DNA of 10,725 nucleotides from DATAEK01 sp036258055 (GCA_036258055.1 DATAEK010000324.1:1-10725); one strand, 5' to 3'; counted from the stretch's first letter, positions 1 to 6,753 are shown. Made by a program: numbers and translations. Notes: generated from the letters alone by a model not told the origin.

Positions 1-537
1 GATGATGAACGCACCGTCCACGATGGTCGGATAGCGCCGCACGATCGTCAGCAAGTGTCCGATGACCACGCGAATCGCGACGATCCCCAGCATTCCACCC
101 GCCAGGATGACCCACAGCTTCGGCGACATCGCCACCGCCACCAGGATCGAATCGATGGAAAACGCGATGTTGACGAGCTCGACCTTGATGACAGTCGCCC
201 AGAGCGCCGTCATGCCGAGCCACGCCTGAGCGGGTCGCGGTTTTGTGCGCTCCTCGGCGCCGCCGCTGCGAGAGAAGTGCTTGTAGGCGAGATACAGCAA
301 GTACACCCCGCCGAGCAGCTTCACCCAGGCCAGGCGGATCAGGTACGTCGCGAGCAGCGTGGCGAGGAGGCGGAAGGCGAATGCGCCGACCAGGCCGTAG
401 CGCAGCGCCTTCTGCTGATCCACTCGGGGCAGCCCGAGGATCATCACCGCCAGCACGAGCGCGTTGTCCGCGCTGAGGAGACCCTCGAGGATGACCAGCA
501 GGCCGATGGTCAGGAGATCGGACGGGTGAACCAGCAT
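1..537 (-). CDS. TerC/YkoY-family integral membrane protein, partial (3' end beyond window)
   Basis: This is a polytopic inner-membrane protein of the TerC family (Pfam TerC). Bacillus YkoY/YceF members have been linked to Mn2+ export and metal loading of secreted enzymes; tellurite resistance is the historical label. Reading the minus strand from ATG 537-535 gives 179 codons with no stop before the edge, so the C-terminal part is missing. The N-terminus has the family signature LEGLLSADNALVLAVM at about residues 17-32 (acidic D24, N25), and a second acidic membrane motif, NIAFSIDSILVAVA, at about 123-136 (D129). At least four or five hydrophobic segments separated by short basic loops are visible; a charged loop (SRSGGAEERTK) spans about residues 89-99. 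The frame stays open upstream of 537 but offers no ATG, GTG or TTG start, so 537 is the best choice; the Shine-Dalgarno match is poor. It diverges from hspR and shares its upstream region. Family assignment is confident; the transported ion is inferred. Confidence 0.88.
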   Translation of the reverse strand, partial: MLVHPSDLLTIGLLVILEGLLSADNALVLAVMILGLPRVDQQKALRYGLVGAFAFRLLATLLATYLIRLAWVKLLGGVYLLYLAYKHFSRSGGAEERTKPRPAQAWLGMTALWATVIKVELVNIAFSIDSILVAVAMSPKLWVILAGGMLGIVAIRVVIGHLLTIVRRYPTIVDGAFII

Positions 538-550
538 CAGGAGCGTGCGT

Positions 551-575
551 GCCTTGACATGAGGCGTATCAAGGC
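551..575. promoter_or_regulatory. HAIR-type HspR operator
   Basis: A perfect inverted repeat, GCCTTGA (551-557), 11 nt, TCAAGGC (569-575). The HAIR element bound by HspR is CTTGAGT-N7-ACTCAAG, which has CTTGA and TCAAG arms exactly 11 nt apart, as here. The inner two bases of each arm differ (CA and TA instead of GT and AC), and each outer arm has an extra matching G/C pair. It lies about 80 bp upstream of the hspR start and contains the -35 box of the hspR promoter, so a bound repressor would block RNA polymerase. Geometry and position next to hspR make this a strong call; binding itself is inferred. Confidence 0.8.
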
Positions 576-582
576 CTATATT
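554..582 (+). promoter_or_regulatory. sigma-70-type promoter of hspR operon
   Basis: TTGACA (554-559), a perfect -35 consensus, is followed after 17 bp by TATATT (577-582), a five-of-six match to the -10 consensus. Transcription would start near 588-590, leaving a 5' untranslated region of roughly 68 nt before the hspR ATG. The -35 box and most of the spacer lie inside the HAIR operator. A strong housekeeping promoter held down by a repressor is the arrangement expected for HspR-controlled heat-shock operons. Confidence 0.8.
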
Positions 583-596
583 TGAGTCGACGCAAG
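581..596. promoter_or_regulatory. Second HAIR-like imperfect palindrome with short spacer
   Basis: TTTGAGT (581-587) and ACGCAAG (590-596) each match a HAIR half-site (CTTGAGT and ACTCAAG) at six of seven positions, but they are separated by 2 bp instead of 7. The core GTCGAC is a perfect palindrome. The element starts at the end of the -10 box and covers the likely transcription start. It may be a degenerate accessory HspR site or a chance palindrome; the altered spacing puts the half-sites on a different helical phase from a normal HAIR. Confidence 0.35.
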
Positions 597-656
597 GTTG
601 CCGGGCGGACACCTCCGGTCCGGGCACGTCGTGGCGCCCCGAACTGCACGCACATC

Positions 657-998
657 ATGGCAGTCGAACACAATCTCTACTTTATCAGCATGGCCGCGCG
701 TTTGCTGGACATGCACCCCCAGACGCTTCGCAAGTACGAGCGTCTCGGGCTGGTGAGTCCCACGCGCACGATCGGCAGCATGCGCGTCTACTCGGCCGAC
801 GAGCTGGACCGGCTGCGGTTGATCAAGCACCTTGTGGACGAGGTGGGCGTGAATCTGGCCGGCGTGCAGCGGCTCCTGGCGATTGCCGAGGCGGTGCAAC
901 GCATCCGGCCCCTGGTGCGCGACGATGGAGGCCGATCCGATATGCGGCGTCGTCTCGCGCAGGAAATCGATCGAATCGGCGAGATGGCAGGTCTCTAG
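657..998 (+). CDS. hspR: HspR, MerR-family heat-shock repressor
   Basis: A 113-residue transcription factor that represses chaperone genes by binding HAIR operators; in characterised bacteria DnaK acts as its co-repressor, so free DnaK keeps the operon off. The N-terminal winged helix-turn-helix contains the HspR hallmark: YFISMAARLLDMHPQTLRKY, then ERLGLVSPTRTIGSMRVYS, at about residues 7-45. The GVNLAGVQRLL stretch, at about 61-71, is also typical of HspR rather than of metal-sensing MerR proteins, and no metal-binding cysteines are present. The C-terminus is charged and probably helical. The frame opens at TTG 582, but that codon overlaps the -10 box, so ATG 657 is chosen; no clear Shine-Dalgarno precedes it. 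It is the first gene of the likely hspR-cbpA-clpB-ftsH operon, with a HAIR operator directly upstream, which implies autoregulation. Confidence 0.93.
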   Translation: MAVEHNLYFISMAARLLDMHPQTLRKYERLGLVSPTRTIGSMRVYSADELDRLRLIKHLVDEVGVNLAGVQRLLAIAEAVQRIRPLVRDDGGRSDMRRRLAQEIDRIGEMAGL

Positions 999-1011
999 AG
1001 GCTGGTTTCCA

Positions 1012-1048
1012 AGGTTCTAGGGTTCTTAGTTCCACAGGTTCTCGGTTC
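1012..1048. repeat. Degenerate GGTTC heptad-like repeat between hspR and dnaJ
   Basis: The 61-bp gap between hspR and the dnaJ-like gene consists largely of GGTTCT-type units: GGTTC at 1013, 1021, 1037 and 1044, plus AGTTC at 1028, at intervals of 7 to 9 bp. The last unit runs directly into AGGA (1049-1052), which serves as the ribosome-binding site of the next gene. The units resemble the GGGTTCA and GGGTGCA heptads at 9908-10004. Confidence 0.55.
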
Positions 1049-1059
1049 AGGATAGCGCA

Positions 1060-2064
1060 TTGGAATTCAAGGATTACTACGCCACGCTGGGCGTTGCGAA
1101 AACCGCTTCCGAGAAAGAGATCAAGCAGGCGTTCCGCAAGCTCGCCCGCAAGCATCACCCCGACGTGAATCCGGGGGATAAGGCCGCCGAATCGCGCTTC
1201 AAGGAGATCAACGAAGCCTACGAGGTGCTCGGCGATCCGGACAAGCGGCGCAAGTACGACGAGCTCGGCGCCAACTGGCGGATGTACGAACAGGCGCAGC
1301 AGCAGGGTGGCCAACCCGGGGCGCCGTTCGGCGACTTCTCCGGATTCGCCGGTCAGGGCGGGAACTGGACGGTCAACATGGGCGGTGGCCAGGGCGGCTA
1401 CCGCACCATGACCGAAGAGGAAATGCACGATCTCTTCGGCAACGAGGATCCGTTCTCTGACTTCTTCCGCACGTTCTTCGGCGGCGGCGGGAGCCGCGAG
1501 GCGCGGCCGCGTGCAGGACGTGCGCCGCGCAATCTGAAGGGGCGCGACATCGAGCACGAGGTGGAGCTGACGCTCGAAGAGGCGTTCCACGGTGCCACGC
1601 GCCGGATCTCGATCAAGCAAGGCGGCCACACACGCAGCGTTGACGTGCGCATCCCGGTCGGCGTCAAGGACGGTTCACGCGTGCGCGCGGCCGGTGAAGG
1701 CGAGTCCGGATCGAACGGCGGGAGCGCCGGCGATCTCTACCTGCGGGTGAGGATCCGGCCGCATCCGGTTTTCGAGCGCAAGGGCGAGGACCTGAACACG
1801 AAGGTGGCCGTGCCCTTGACGACGGCCGTACTCGGCGGCGAGGCGCAGGTTCCGACGATTACGGGATCGGTGCGGTTGAAGATTCCCGAGCTGACGCAGA
1901 ACGGTCAGGTGTTCCGGCTGAAAGGCCATGGCATGCCAGCCATCGGCAAACCGGATAGCCGTGGTGATCTCTACGCGTCGGTCGAAATTCAGCTGCCCCG
2001 CTCGCTGTCGAAGGAACAGCGGGAACACTACGACGCGCTGGCGAAATTGGAAGGCAAGAACTAG
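1060..2064 (+). CDS. cbpA: DnaJ-family co-chaperone without zinc finger (CbpA type)
   Basis: A 334-residue Hsp40 that stimulates the DnaK ATPase and delivers unfolded proteins to it. The J domain occupies about residues 5-70 and carries the obligatory HPD motif at 33-35. A Gly/Phe-rich linker follows (about 80-160, with runs such as GGGGS), then the two beta-barrel substrate-binding domains from about 163 to the end (EVELTLEEAFHGATRRI, then DLYLRVRIRPHPVFERKGEDL). No CxxCxGxG repeats are present, so it is a class B / CbpA-like protein rather than classical DnaJ. The start is TTG at 1060: an in-frame TAG at 1027 closes the frame upstream, no ATG or GTG lies between, AGGA at 1049-1052 is 7 bp away, and the N-terminus MEFKDYYATLGV fits the family. 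It follows hspR by 61 bp and precedes clpB by 37 bp. In E. coli a MerR-like protein (CbpM) modulates CbpA, but here the MerR neighbour is clearly HspR. Confidence 0.92.
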   Translation: MEFKDYYATLGVAKTASEKEIKQAFRKLARKHHPDVNPGDKAAESRFKEINEAYEVLGDPDKRRKYDELGANWRMYEQAQQQGGQPGAPFGDFSGFAGQGGNWTVNMGGGQGGYRTMTEEEMHDLFGNEDPFSDFFRTFFGGGGSREARPRAGRAPRNLKGRDIEHEVELTLEEAFHGATRRISIKQGGHTRSVDVRIPVGVKDGSRVRAAGEGESGSNGGSAGDLYLRVRIRPHPVFERKGEDLNTKVAVPLTTAVLGGEAQVPTITGSVRLKIPELTQNGQVFRLKGHGMPAIGKPDSRGDLYASVEIQLPRSLSKEQREHYDALAKLEGKN

Positions 2065-2087
2065 CGGACCGCGGGCAGCGGACCGCG
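2063..2087. repeat. 14-bp tandem direct repeat, each copy self-complementary
   Basis: AGCGGACCGCG occurs at 2063-2073 and again at 2077-2087, overlapping the dnaJ-like stop codon. Each copy contains the inverted repeat GCGG-A-CCGC, so small alternative hairpins could form in the dnaJ-clpB gap. No run of T follows, so it does not look like an intrinsic terminator. It could affect mRNA processing or clpB translation; that is speculative. Confidence 0.45.
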
Positions 2088-2101
2088 ACTCGATTCAGAA
2101 C

Positions 2102-4717
2102 ATGAACATCAACAAGTACACGGAGAAAGCGCAGGAAGCGATCCTCGGCGCTCAGCAACTCGCAGATCGCGAGGGTCATCCCGAGATGGTCCCGGAACAC
2201 CTGCTCCTCACGCTCATCGAGCAGCGCGACGGCATCGTTCCCGAGATTGCTCGCAAGCTGAACGCGGATCCGGCAAGGATTGCCGCGGAGCTGCGCGCCG
2301 AGCTCGAGAAATCTCCGCGTGCCCACGGTGGCACGCAAGTCTCGCTCTCCCCTCGCTTGCGCAAGGTCACTGACAACGCCGAGCAGGAGGCCGAGCGGCT
2401 CAAGGACGAATACGTCAGCACGGAGCATCTCCTGCTCGCCATTGCGGCCGAGGGTGGTCGTGCCGCCTCTGCGCGGATCCTGCAACAGTTCGGGATCACC
2501 AAGGACGCGGTGCTCAAAGCGCTGACGGCCGTCCGTGGTTCGCAGCGCGTCACGAGTCAGAACCCCGAAAGCACGTATCAGGCACTCGAGCGCTACGGCC
2601 GCGACCTCACCGAGCTCGCCCGAAAAGGCAAGCTCGATCCGGTCATCGGGCGAGACGACGAGATCCGCCGCGTGATCCAGGTGCTCTCGCGCCGCACCAA
2701 GAACAACCCGGTCCTCATCGGCGAACCAGGCGTCGGCAAGACGGCCGTCGTCGAAGGTCTCGCCCAACGCATCGTTCGCCAGGACGTGCCCGAGGGATTG
2801 AAGAACAAGAAGATCGTCGCCCTCGACATGGGGTCACTCGTGGCCGGCGCCAAGTATCGTGGGGAGTTCGAGGAGCGGCTGAAGGCCGTGCTGAAGGAAG
2901 TCGCGGACTCACAGGGCCAGGTGATCCTCTTCATCGACGAGCTGCACACCGTCGTCGGCGCTGGCGCAGCCGAAGGCGCGATGGACGCGTCGAACATGCT
3001 GAAGCCGATGCTCGCGCGGGGCGAGCTGCACACCGTCGGCGCCACGACCCTCGACGAATACCGCAAGCACATCGAGAAGGATGCGGCGCTCGAGCGACGG
3101 TTCCAGCCGGTCATGGTCGGCGAACCGACGGTCGAGGACACCATCAGCATTCTGCGCGGGCTTCGCGAGCGGTACGAGATCCACCACGGCGTGAAGTTCA
3201 AGGACTCAGCGCTCGTGGCGGCGGCGGTGCTGTCCAATCGCTACATCACCGATCGGTTCCTTCCGGACAAAGCCATCGATCTCATCGACGAGGCCGCGTC
3301 CCGGCTGCGAATGGAGATCGATTCCATGCCGGCCGAGCTCGACGAGGTCGAGCGGCGGATCATGCAGCTCGAGATCGAGCGTGAGGCGCTGCGCAAAGAG
3401 AGGGACAAAGCGTCGAAGGAACGGCTGCAGAAGCTCGAAAAGGAGCTGGCAAATCTGAAGGAGGAGAAGAACCGGCTGGCGACGCACTGGCAGCAGGAGA
3501 AGGAAGCAATCCAGGCCGCACGTCAACTGAAGGAACAGCTCGAGCAGGTGCGTAACGAGATCGAGCGGGCGCAACGCAGCGGAGACTACGCGAAGGCCTC
3601 CGAGCTCCAGTACGGCCGGCTTCCCGAGCTCGAGCGGAAGATCCGCGAGGAGGAAGCACGTCTCGCCGACCTCCAGAAGGACAAACGGATGCTCAAGGAG
3701 GAGGTCGACGAGGAGGACATCGCCGAAGTGGTCAGCCGATGGACGCACATCCCCGTCAGCCGCCTGATGGAGGGGGAGATCCAGAAGCTCCTGCGGATGG
3801 AGGATCGCCTCCACAACCGCGTGATCGGTCAGGACGAGGCCATCCGCGCGGTGGCGAACGCCATCCGGCGGGCGCGGGCTGGACTCCAGGATCCGAACCG
3901 TCCGCTCGGCAGCTTCATCTTCCTCGGCCCGACCGGTGTCGGGAAGACCGAGCTCGCTCGTGCGCTCGCCGAGTTCCTCTTCGACGACGAGCAGGCGATG
4001 ATCCGGATCGACATGTCGGAGTACCAGGAGAAGCACACGGTGTCGCGTTTGATCGGCGCACCTCCGGGTTACGTGGGCTACGAGGAAGCCGGGCAGCTCA
4101 CGGAAGCCGTGCGCCGGCGTCCGTACTCGGTCGTGCTCTTCGACGAGATCGAGAAGTCGCACAGCGAAGTCCTGAATGTCCTGCTGCAGCTCCTCGATGA
4201 CGGCCGCCTGACGGACGGCAAAGGTCGGACGGTCGACTTCAAGAACACGGTCGTGATCATGACGTCGAACGTGGGCAGCCACTTCATCGCCGAGCGCGTC
4301 AATTCCGGAACGATGACGCTCGACGAGGGGACACGCCGCGAGGTGATGGACACCCTTCGGGCCCAGTTCAGGCCCGAGTTCCTCAACCGCGTCGACGAGA
4401 TCATCGTGTTCCACGCGTTGAGCCGCGAGGAGATGCGCTCGATTATCGATATCCAGTTACGCAGCCTGATGAAGCGCCTGGCGGAACGCAAGATCGTGGT
4501 CGAGCTGAGCGATCGGGCGAAGGATCTCCTCATCGAGGAGGGCTACGATCCGACCTACGGTGCACGGCCGCTCAAGCGGACGATTCAGCGGCGCATCCTG
4601 GATCCCCTCGCCATGCGCGTGCTGCAGGGAGAGTTCCGGGAAGGCGATGTCGTGCGCGTCGATGCCTCGGCAGGTGACCTGAGCTTCAGCAAGGGTGAAA
4701 CCGCTGTCCACGCCTGA
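2102..4717 (+). CDS. clpB: ClpB ATP-dependent disaggregase (Hsp104 family)
   Basis: An 871-residue hexameric AAA+ unfoldase that, together with DnaK/DnaJ/GrpE, threads aggregated proteins through its pore to rescue them. Length is close to the usual 857-870. Two Clp-N repeats fill about residues 1-145. NBD1 has Walker A GEPGVGKT at 207-214, the pore-loop motif GAKYRGEFEERLK, and Walker B VILFIDE ending at E280. A long charged coiled-coil middle domain (about 400-525), which identifies ClpB and separates it from ClpA/ClpC, comes next. NBD2 has Walker A GPTGVGKT at 609-616, the pore loop GYVGYEEAG, and Walker B VVLFDE ending at E682. No ClpP-docking loop is evident. ATG 2102 gives the typical MNINKYTEKAQEAI start; the frame extends upstream to 1928 but only inside the dnaJ-like gene. 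No good Shine-Dalgarno precedes it, so it may depend on coupling from the upstream gene. It ends in tandem stops TGA TAG. An internal GTG for a short isoform, as in E. coli, was not seen at the equivalent place. Confidence 0.97.
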   Translation: MNINKYTEKAQEAILGAQQLADREGHPEMVPEHLLLTLIEQRDGIVPEIARKLNADPARIAAELRAELEKSPRAHGGTQVSLSPRLRKVTDNAEQEAERLKDEYVSTEHLLLAIAAEGGRAASARILQQFGITKDAVLKALTAVRGSQRVTSQNPESTYQALERYGRDLTELARKGKLDPVIGRDDEIRRVIQVLSRRTKNNPVLIGEPGVGKTAVVEGLAQRIVRQDVPEGLKNKKIVALDMGSLVAGAKYRGEFEERLKAVLKEVADSQGQVILFIDELHTVVGAGAAEGAMDASNMLKPMLARGELHTVGATTLDEYRKHIEKDAALERRFQPVMVGEPTVEDTISILRGLRERYEIHHGVKFKDSALVAAAVLSNRYITDRFLPDKAIDLIDEAASRLRMEIDSMPAELDEVERRIMQLEIEREALRKERDKASKERLQKLEKELANLKEEKNRLATHWQQEKEAIQAARQLKEQLEQVRNEIERAQRSGDYAKASELQYGRLPELERKIREEEARLADLQKDKRMLKEEVDEEDIAEVVSRWTHIPVSRLMEGEIQKLLRMEDRLHNRVIGQDEAIRAVANAIRRARAGLQDPNRPLGSFIFLGPTGVGKTELARALAEFLFDDEQAMIRIDMSEYQEKHTVSRLIGAPPGYVGYEEAGQLTEAVRRRPYSVVLFDEIEKSHSEVLNVLLQLLDDGRLTDGKGRTVDFKNTVVIMTSNVGSHFIAERVNSGTMTLDEGTRREVMDTLRAQFRPEFLNRVDEIIVFHALSREEMRSIIDIQLRSLMKRLAERKIVVELSDRAKDLLIEEGYDPTYGARPLKRTIQRRILDPLAMRVLQGEFREGDVVRVDASAGDLSFSKGETAVHA

Positions 4718-4729
4718 TAGCGGCGGACG

Positions 4730-4735
4730 TACAAT
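4730..4735 (+). promoter_or_regulatory. Possible -10 box (TACAAT) before ftsH
   Basis: TACAAT lies just upstream of the ftsH start, but no convincing -35 is found 16-18 bp before it. The transcript would begin only a few bases before the ATG, nearly leaderless, although AAGGAA (4737-4742) works as a normal ribosome-binding site for a longer transcript. The same seven bases TACAATC recur upstream of the M14 gene. Weak evidence; read-through from clpB is the simpler source of ftsH transcription. Confidence 0.2.
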
Positions 4736-4743
4736 CAAGGAAA

Positions 4744-6669
4744 ATGGCTGATCCCTCCCAGAGTCAGGTTCCGAACCCTCGAGCCCGGAAACCGGGTGAC
4801 CGCCGGCTGACGCCGCGGCCTCCGGCCGGGTCCGCGATGTGGTACGTCCTGGGGTTCATCCTGCTCGCAGCCATCGGTCAAGCCGTGCTCGCGTCGCTGC
4901 AGTCCGGCGACACCGTCCCGTACAGCGAATTCAAGAACCTGGTGCGGCAGCATCAGGTCCAGGAAGTGACCGTTGGTGAGGAGCGGGTCCGCGCCGTCCT
5001 GACGAAGACGGATGGCAACGGCAAGTCACGCGCGGTGACCGCCGTCCGGATCGATGACCCCAAACTAGTCGAGGATCTCGAAGCCAACGGCGTCAAGTAC
5101 TCGGGAGAACTGGCCAGCAAGTGGGTTGGCGAGGTTCTGGGTTGGGTCATCCCGTTGATCTTCCTCGTCGGACTCTGGAGCTTTTTCTTCCGCCGGATGG
5201 GCGGCGCCGAAGGCGGCGTCATGTCCTTCGCCCGCAGCCGCGCCAAGATTTACGCGGACGACGACGTGAAGGTGCGGTTCGTCGACGTGGCGGGCGTAGA
5301 CGAGGCGGAAGAAGAGCTGCGCGAGATCGTCGAGTTCCTGAAGAATCCCAGGAAGTACACGAGCATTGGCGGACGGATCCCGAAAGGCGTGCTGCTCGTC
5401 GGTCCGCCCGGAACCGGGAAGACTCTGCTCGCGCGCGCGGTAGCGGGCGAGGCGAAGGTGCCCTTCTTCAGCCTCAGTGGATCCGAGTTCGTCGAGATGT
5501 TCGTCGGCGTCGGCGCGGCGCGCGTGCGCGACCTCTTCGCCCAGGCCGAACAGAAGGCTCCGTGCATCGTTTTCATCGACGAGCTCGACGCGCTCGGCAA
5601 GGTCCGCATCCAGACGCCGATGGGCAGCCACGAGGAGCGCGAACAGACGCTCAACCAGCTGCTCGCCGAAATGGACGGCTTCGACGCGCGCAAGGGCGTG
5701 ATCATCATGGCCGCGACCAACCGGCCGGAAGTCCTCGACCCTGCCCTGCTCCGCCCCGGACGCTTCGATCGACAGGTGCTGGTAGACAAGCCCGACGTCC
5801 GCGGGCGCGAGGAGATCCTGCGGATCCACGTGCGCAACGTCCGTATCGGGCCCAACGTCGACCTCAAGGTCATCGCGGCGCGGACGGCGGGCTTCGCCGG
5901 CGCCGATCTCGCGAACCTCGTGAACGAAGCGGCACTGCTCGCCGCGCGCCGGGACAAGACCGCCGTCGAGATGAAGGACTTCGACGAGGCGATCGACCGC
6001 GTCATCGCCGGCCTCGAGAAGAAGCGGGTCATGTCCGACAAGGAGCGCCGCATCGTCGCCTACCACGAATCCGGGCACGCGATCGTGGCGAGCGTGCTTC
6101 CCGGCCTCGATCCGGTGCACAAGATCTCGATCGTGCAAAGGGGCTTCGGCGCGCTCGGCTACACCATGCAGCTGCCGCTCGAAGATCGCTACCTGATGAC
6201 GCGTCAGGATCTGCAGAGTCAGCTGTCGGTGTTGCTCGGCGGCCGCAGCGCAGAGGAGATCGCCTTCAAGGAGATCTCCACGGGAGCGCAGAACGATCTC
6301 CAGCGTGCGACCGATATCGCACGTGCGATGGTGACGGAGTTCGGCATGAGTGACGCCCTGGGCGCGGTGAACTACAACGGCCACAAGCGCTCGGCGTTCC
6401 TCGAGCTGCCGTTCGTGTCGGAGCGCGGGAATTACGCCGAGGAGACCGCGCTCATGATTGACGCCGAGGTGAAGCGCATTCTGACCGAGGCCCACGAAAC
6501 GGCCCGGCGCGTGATTCTCGAACACCGCCAGATCCTCGACGATCTGTCGCACCGCCTGCTCGAAAAGGAAGTCATCGAGGCAGACGAGCTCAAAGTCATC
6601 ATGGGACTTCCGGCCGCCGATCAGGTCCCGGTCCCGGTGGCGCCTGCCGCCACACGATCTGAAGGCTGA
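4744..6669 (+). CDS. ftsH: FtsH, membrane-anchored ATP-dependent zinc metalloprotease
   Basis: A 641-residue inner-membrane AAA+ protease that degrades misfolded membrane proteins and short-lived regulators. After a basic, proline-rich N-terminal extension of about 30 residues come TM1 (about 32-52), a periplasmic domain of about 75 residues, TM2 (about 131-149) and the cytoplasmic part. The AAA module has Walker A GPPGTGKT at 220-227, the FVG pore loop in MFVGVGAARVRDLF, Walker B IVFIDE ending at E280, and the second region of homology RPGRFDR with arginines 340 and 343. The protease domain carries HESGH at 441-445 and the third zinc ligand D518 in TGAQNDLQRAT. All catalytic residues are intact and the length is typical (E. 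coli 644-647). The sequence IDELDALGK replaces the commoner IDEIDAVGR, a conservative change. ATG 4744 follows AAGGAA at 4737-4742. It starts 26 bp after clpB, so it is probably co-transcribed with the HspR-controlled genes. Confidence 0.96.
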   Translation: MADPSQSQVPNPRARKPGDRRLTPRPPAGSAMWYVLGFILLAAIGQAVLASLQSGDTVPYSEFKNLVRQHQVQEVTVGEERVRAVLTKTDGNGKSRAVTAVRIDDPKLVEDLEANGVKYSGELASKWVGEVLGWVIPLIFLVGLWSFFFRRMGGAEGGVMSFARSRAKIYADDDVKVRFVDVAGVDEAEEELREIVEFLKNPRKYTSIGGRIPKGVLLVGPPGTGKTLLARAVAGEAKVPFFSLSGSEFVEMFVGVGAARVRDLFAQAEQKAPCIVFIDELDALGKVRIQTPMGSHEEREQTLNQLLAEMDGFDARKGVIIMAATNRPEVLDPALLRPGRFDRQVLVDKPDVRGREEILRIHVRNVRIGPNVDLKVIAARTAGFAGADLANLVNEAALLAARRDKTAVEMKDFDEAIDRVIAGLEKKRVMSDKERRIVAYHESGHAIVASVLPGLDPVHKISIVQRGFGALGYTMQLPLEDRYLMTRQDLQSQLSVLLGGRSAEEIAFKEISTGAQNDLQRATDIARAMVTEFGMSDALGAVNYNGHKRSAFLELPFVSERGNYAEETALMIDAEVKRILTEAHETARRVILEHRQILDDLSHRLLEKEVIEADELKVIMGLPAADQVPVPVAPAATRSEG

Positions 6670-6695
6670 TCGCTCATCCTCCGGGCCAAATCCAC

Positions 6696-6701
6696 TACAA
6701 T
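6696..6701 (+). promoter_or_regulatory. Possible -10 box upstream of the M14 peptidase gene
   Basis: TACAAT at 6696-6701 matches the -10 consensus at five of six positions and sits in a 142-bp gap with a leader of about 100 nt before the peptidase ATG. No good -35 hexamer lies 16-18 bp upstream. The sequence TACAATC is identical to the one before ftsH. Suggestive only. Confidence 0.3.
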
Positions 6702-6727
6702 CTTCATGCACGTATCGCTGCTTCGCG

Positions 6728-6753
6728 GCGACCGGTCACCTTGTCGCGGTCGC
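6728..6753 (+). other. Potential stem-loop in the M14 gene leader
   Basis: GCGACCG (6728-6734) and CGGTCGC (6747-6753) can form a perfect 7-bp GC-rich stem with a 12-nt loop. No T-run follows at once, so it is not a standard intrinsic terminator for ftsH, though it could act as a weak one. It may instead be a leader structure of the peptidase mRNA. In DNA this GC-rich such pairings arise easily by chance. Confidence 0.3.

Noticed and set aside
55..585. 176-residue plus-strand open frame over the terC-like gene
   Set aside because: The product is rich in His, Arg, Asp and Gln without structure, while the minus strand gives a clean TerC-family membrane protein through the same bases.
582..656. 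Upstream TTG start adding 25 residues to HspR
   Set aside because: The codon overlaps the -10 box, so it could not lie on the transcript; the extra residues are Arg/Pro-rich and do not fit the family N-terminus.
538..656. yybP-ykoY (Mn2+) riboswitch upstream of the terC-like gene
   Set aside because: This riboswitch often precedes YkoY relatives, but the short minus-strand leader is occupied by the operator and I could not recognise its paired conserved loops.
3206..4414. 402-residue open frame on the minus strand opposite clpB
   Set aside because: It lies wholly within an unmistakable clpB on the plus strand. Its translation is rich in Leu, Arg, Glu and Val without motifs, as expected for the antisense of a GC-rich gene.
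5065..6711. 548-residue open frame on the minus strand opposite ftsH
   Set aside because: Antisense shadow of ftsH; no recognisable domain, and the plus-strand gene has every catalytic motif.
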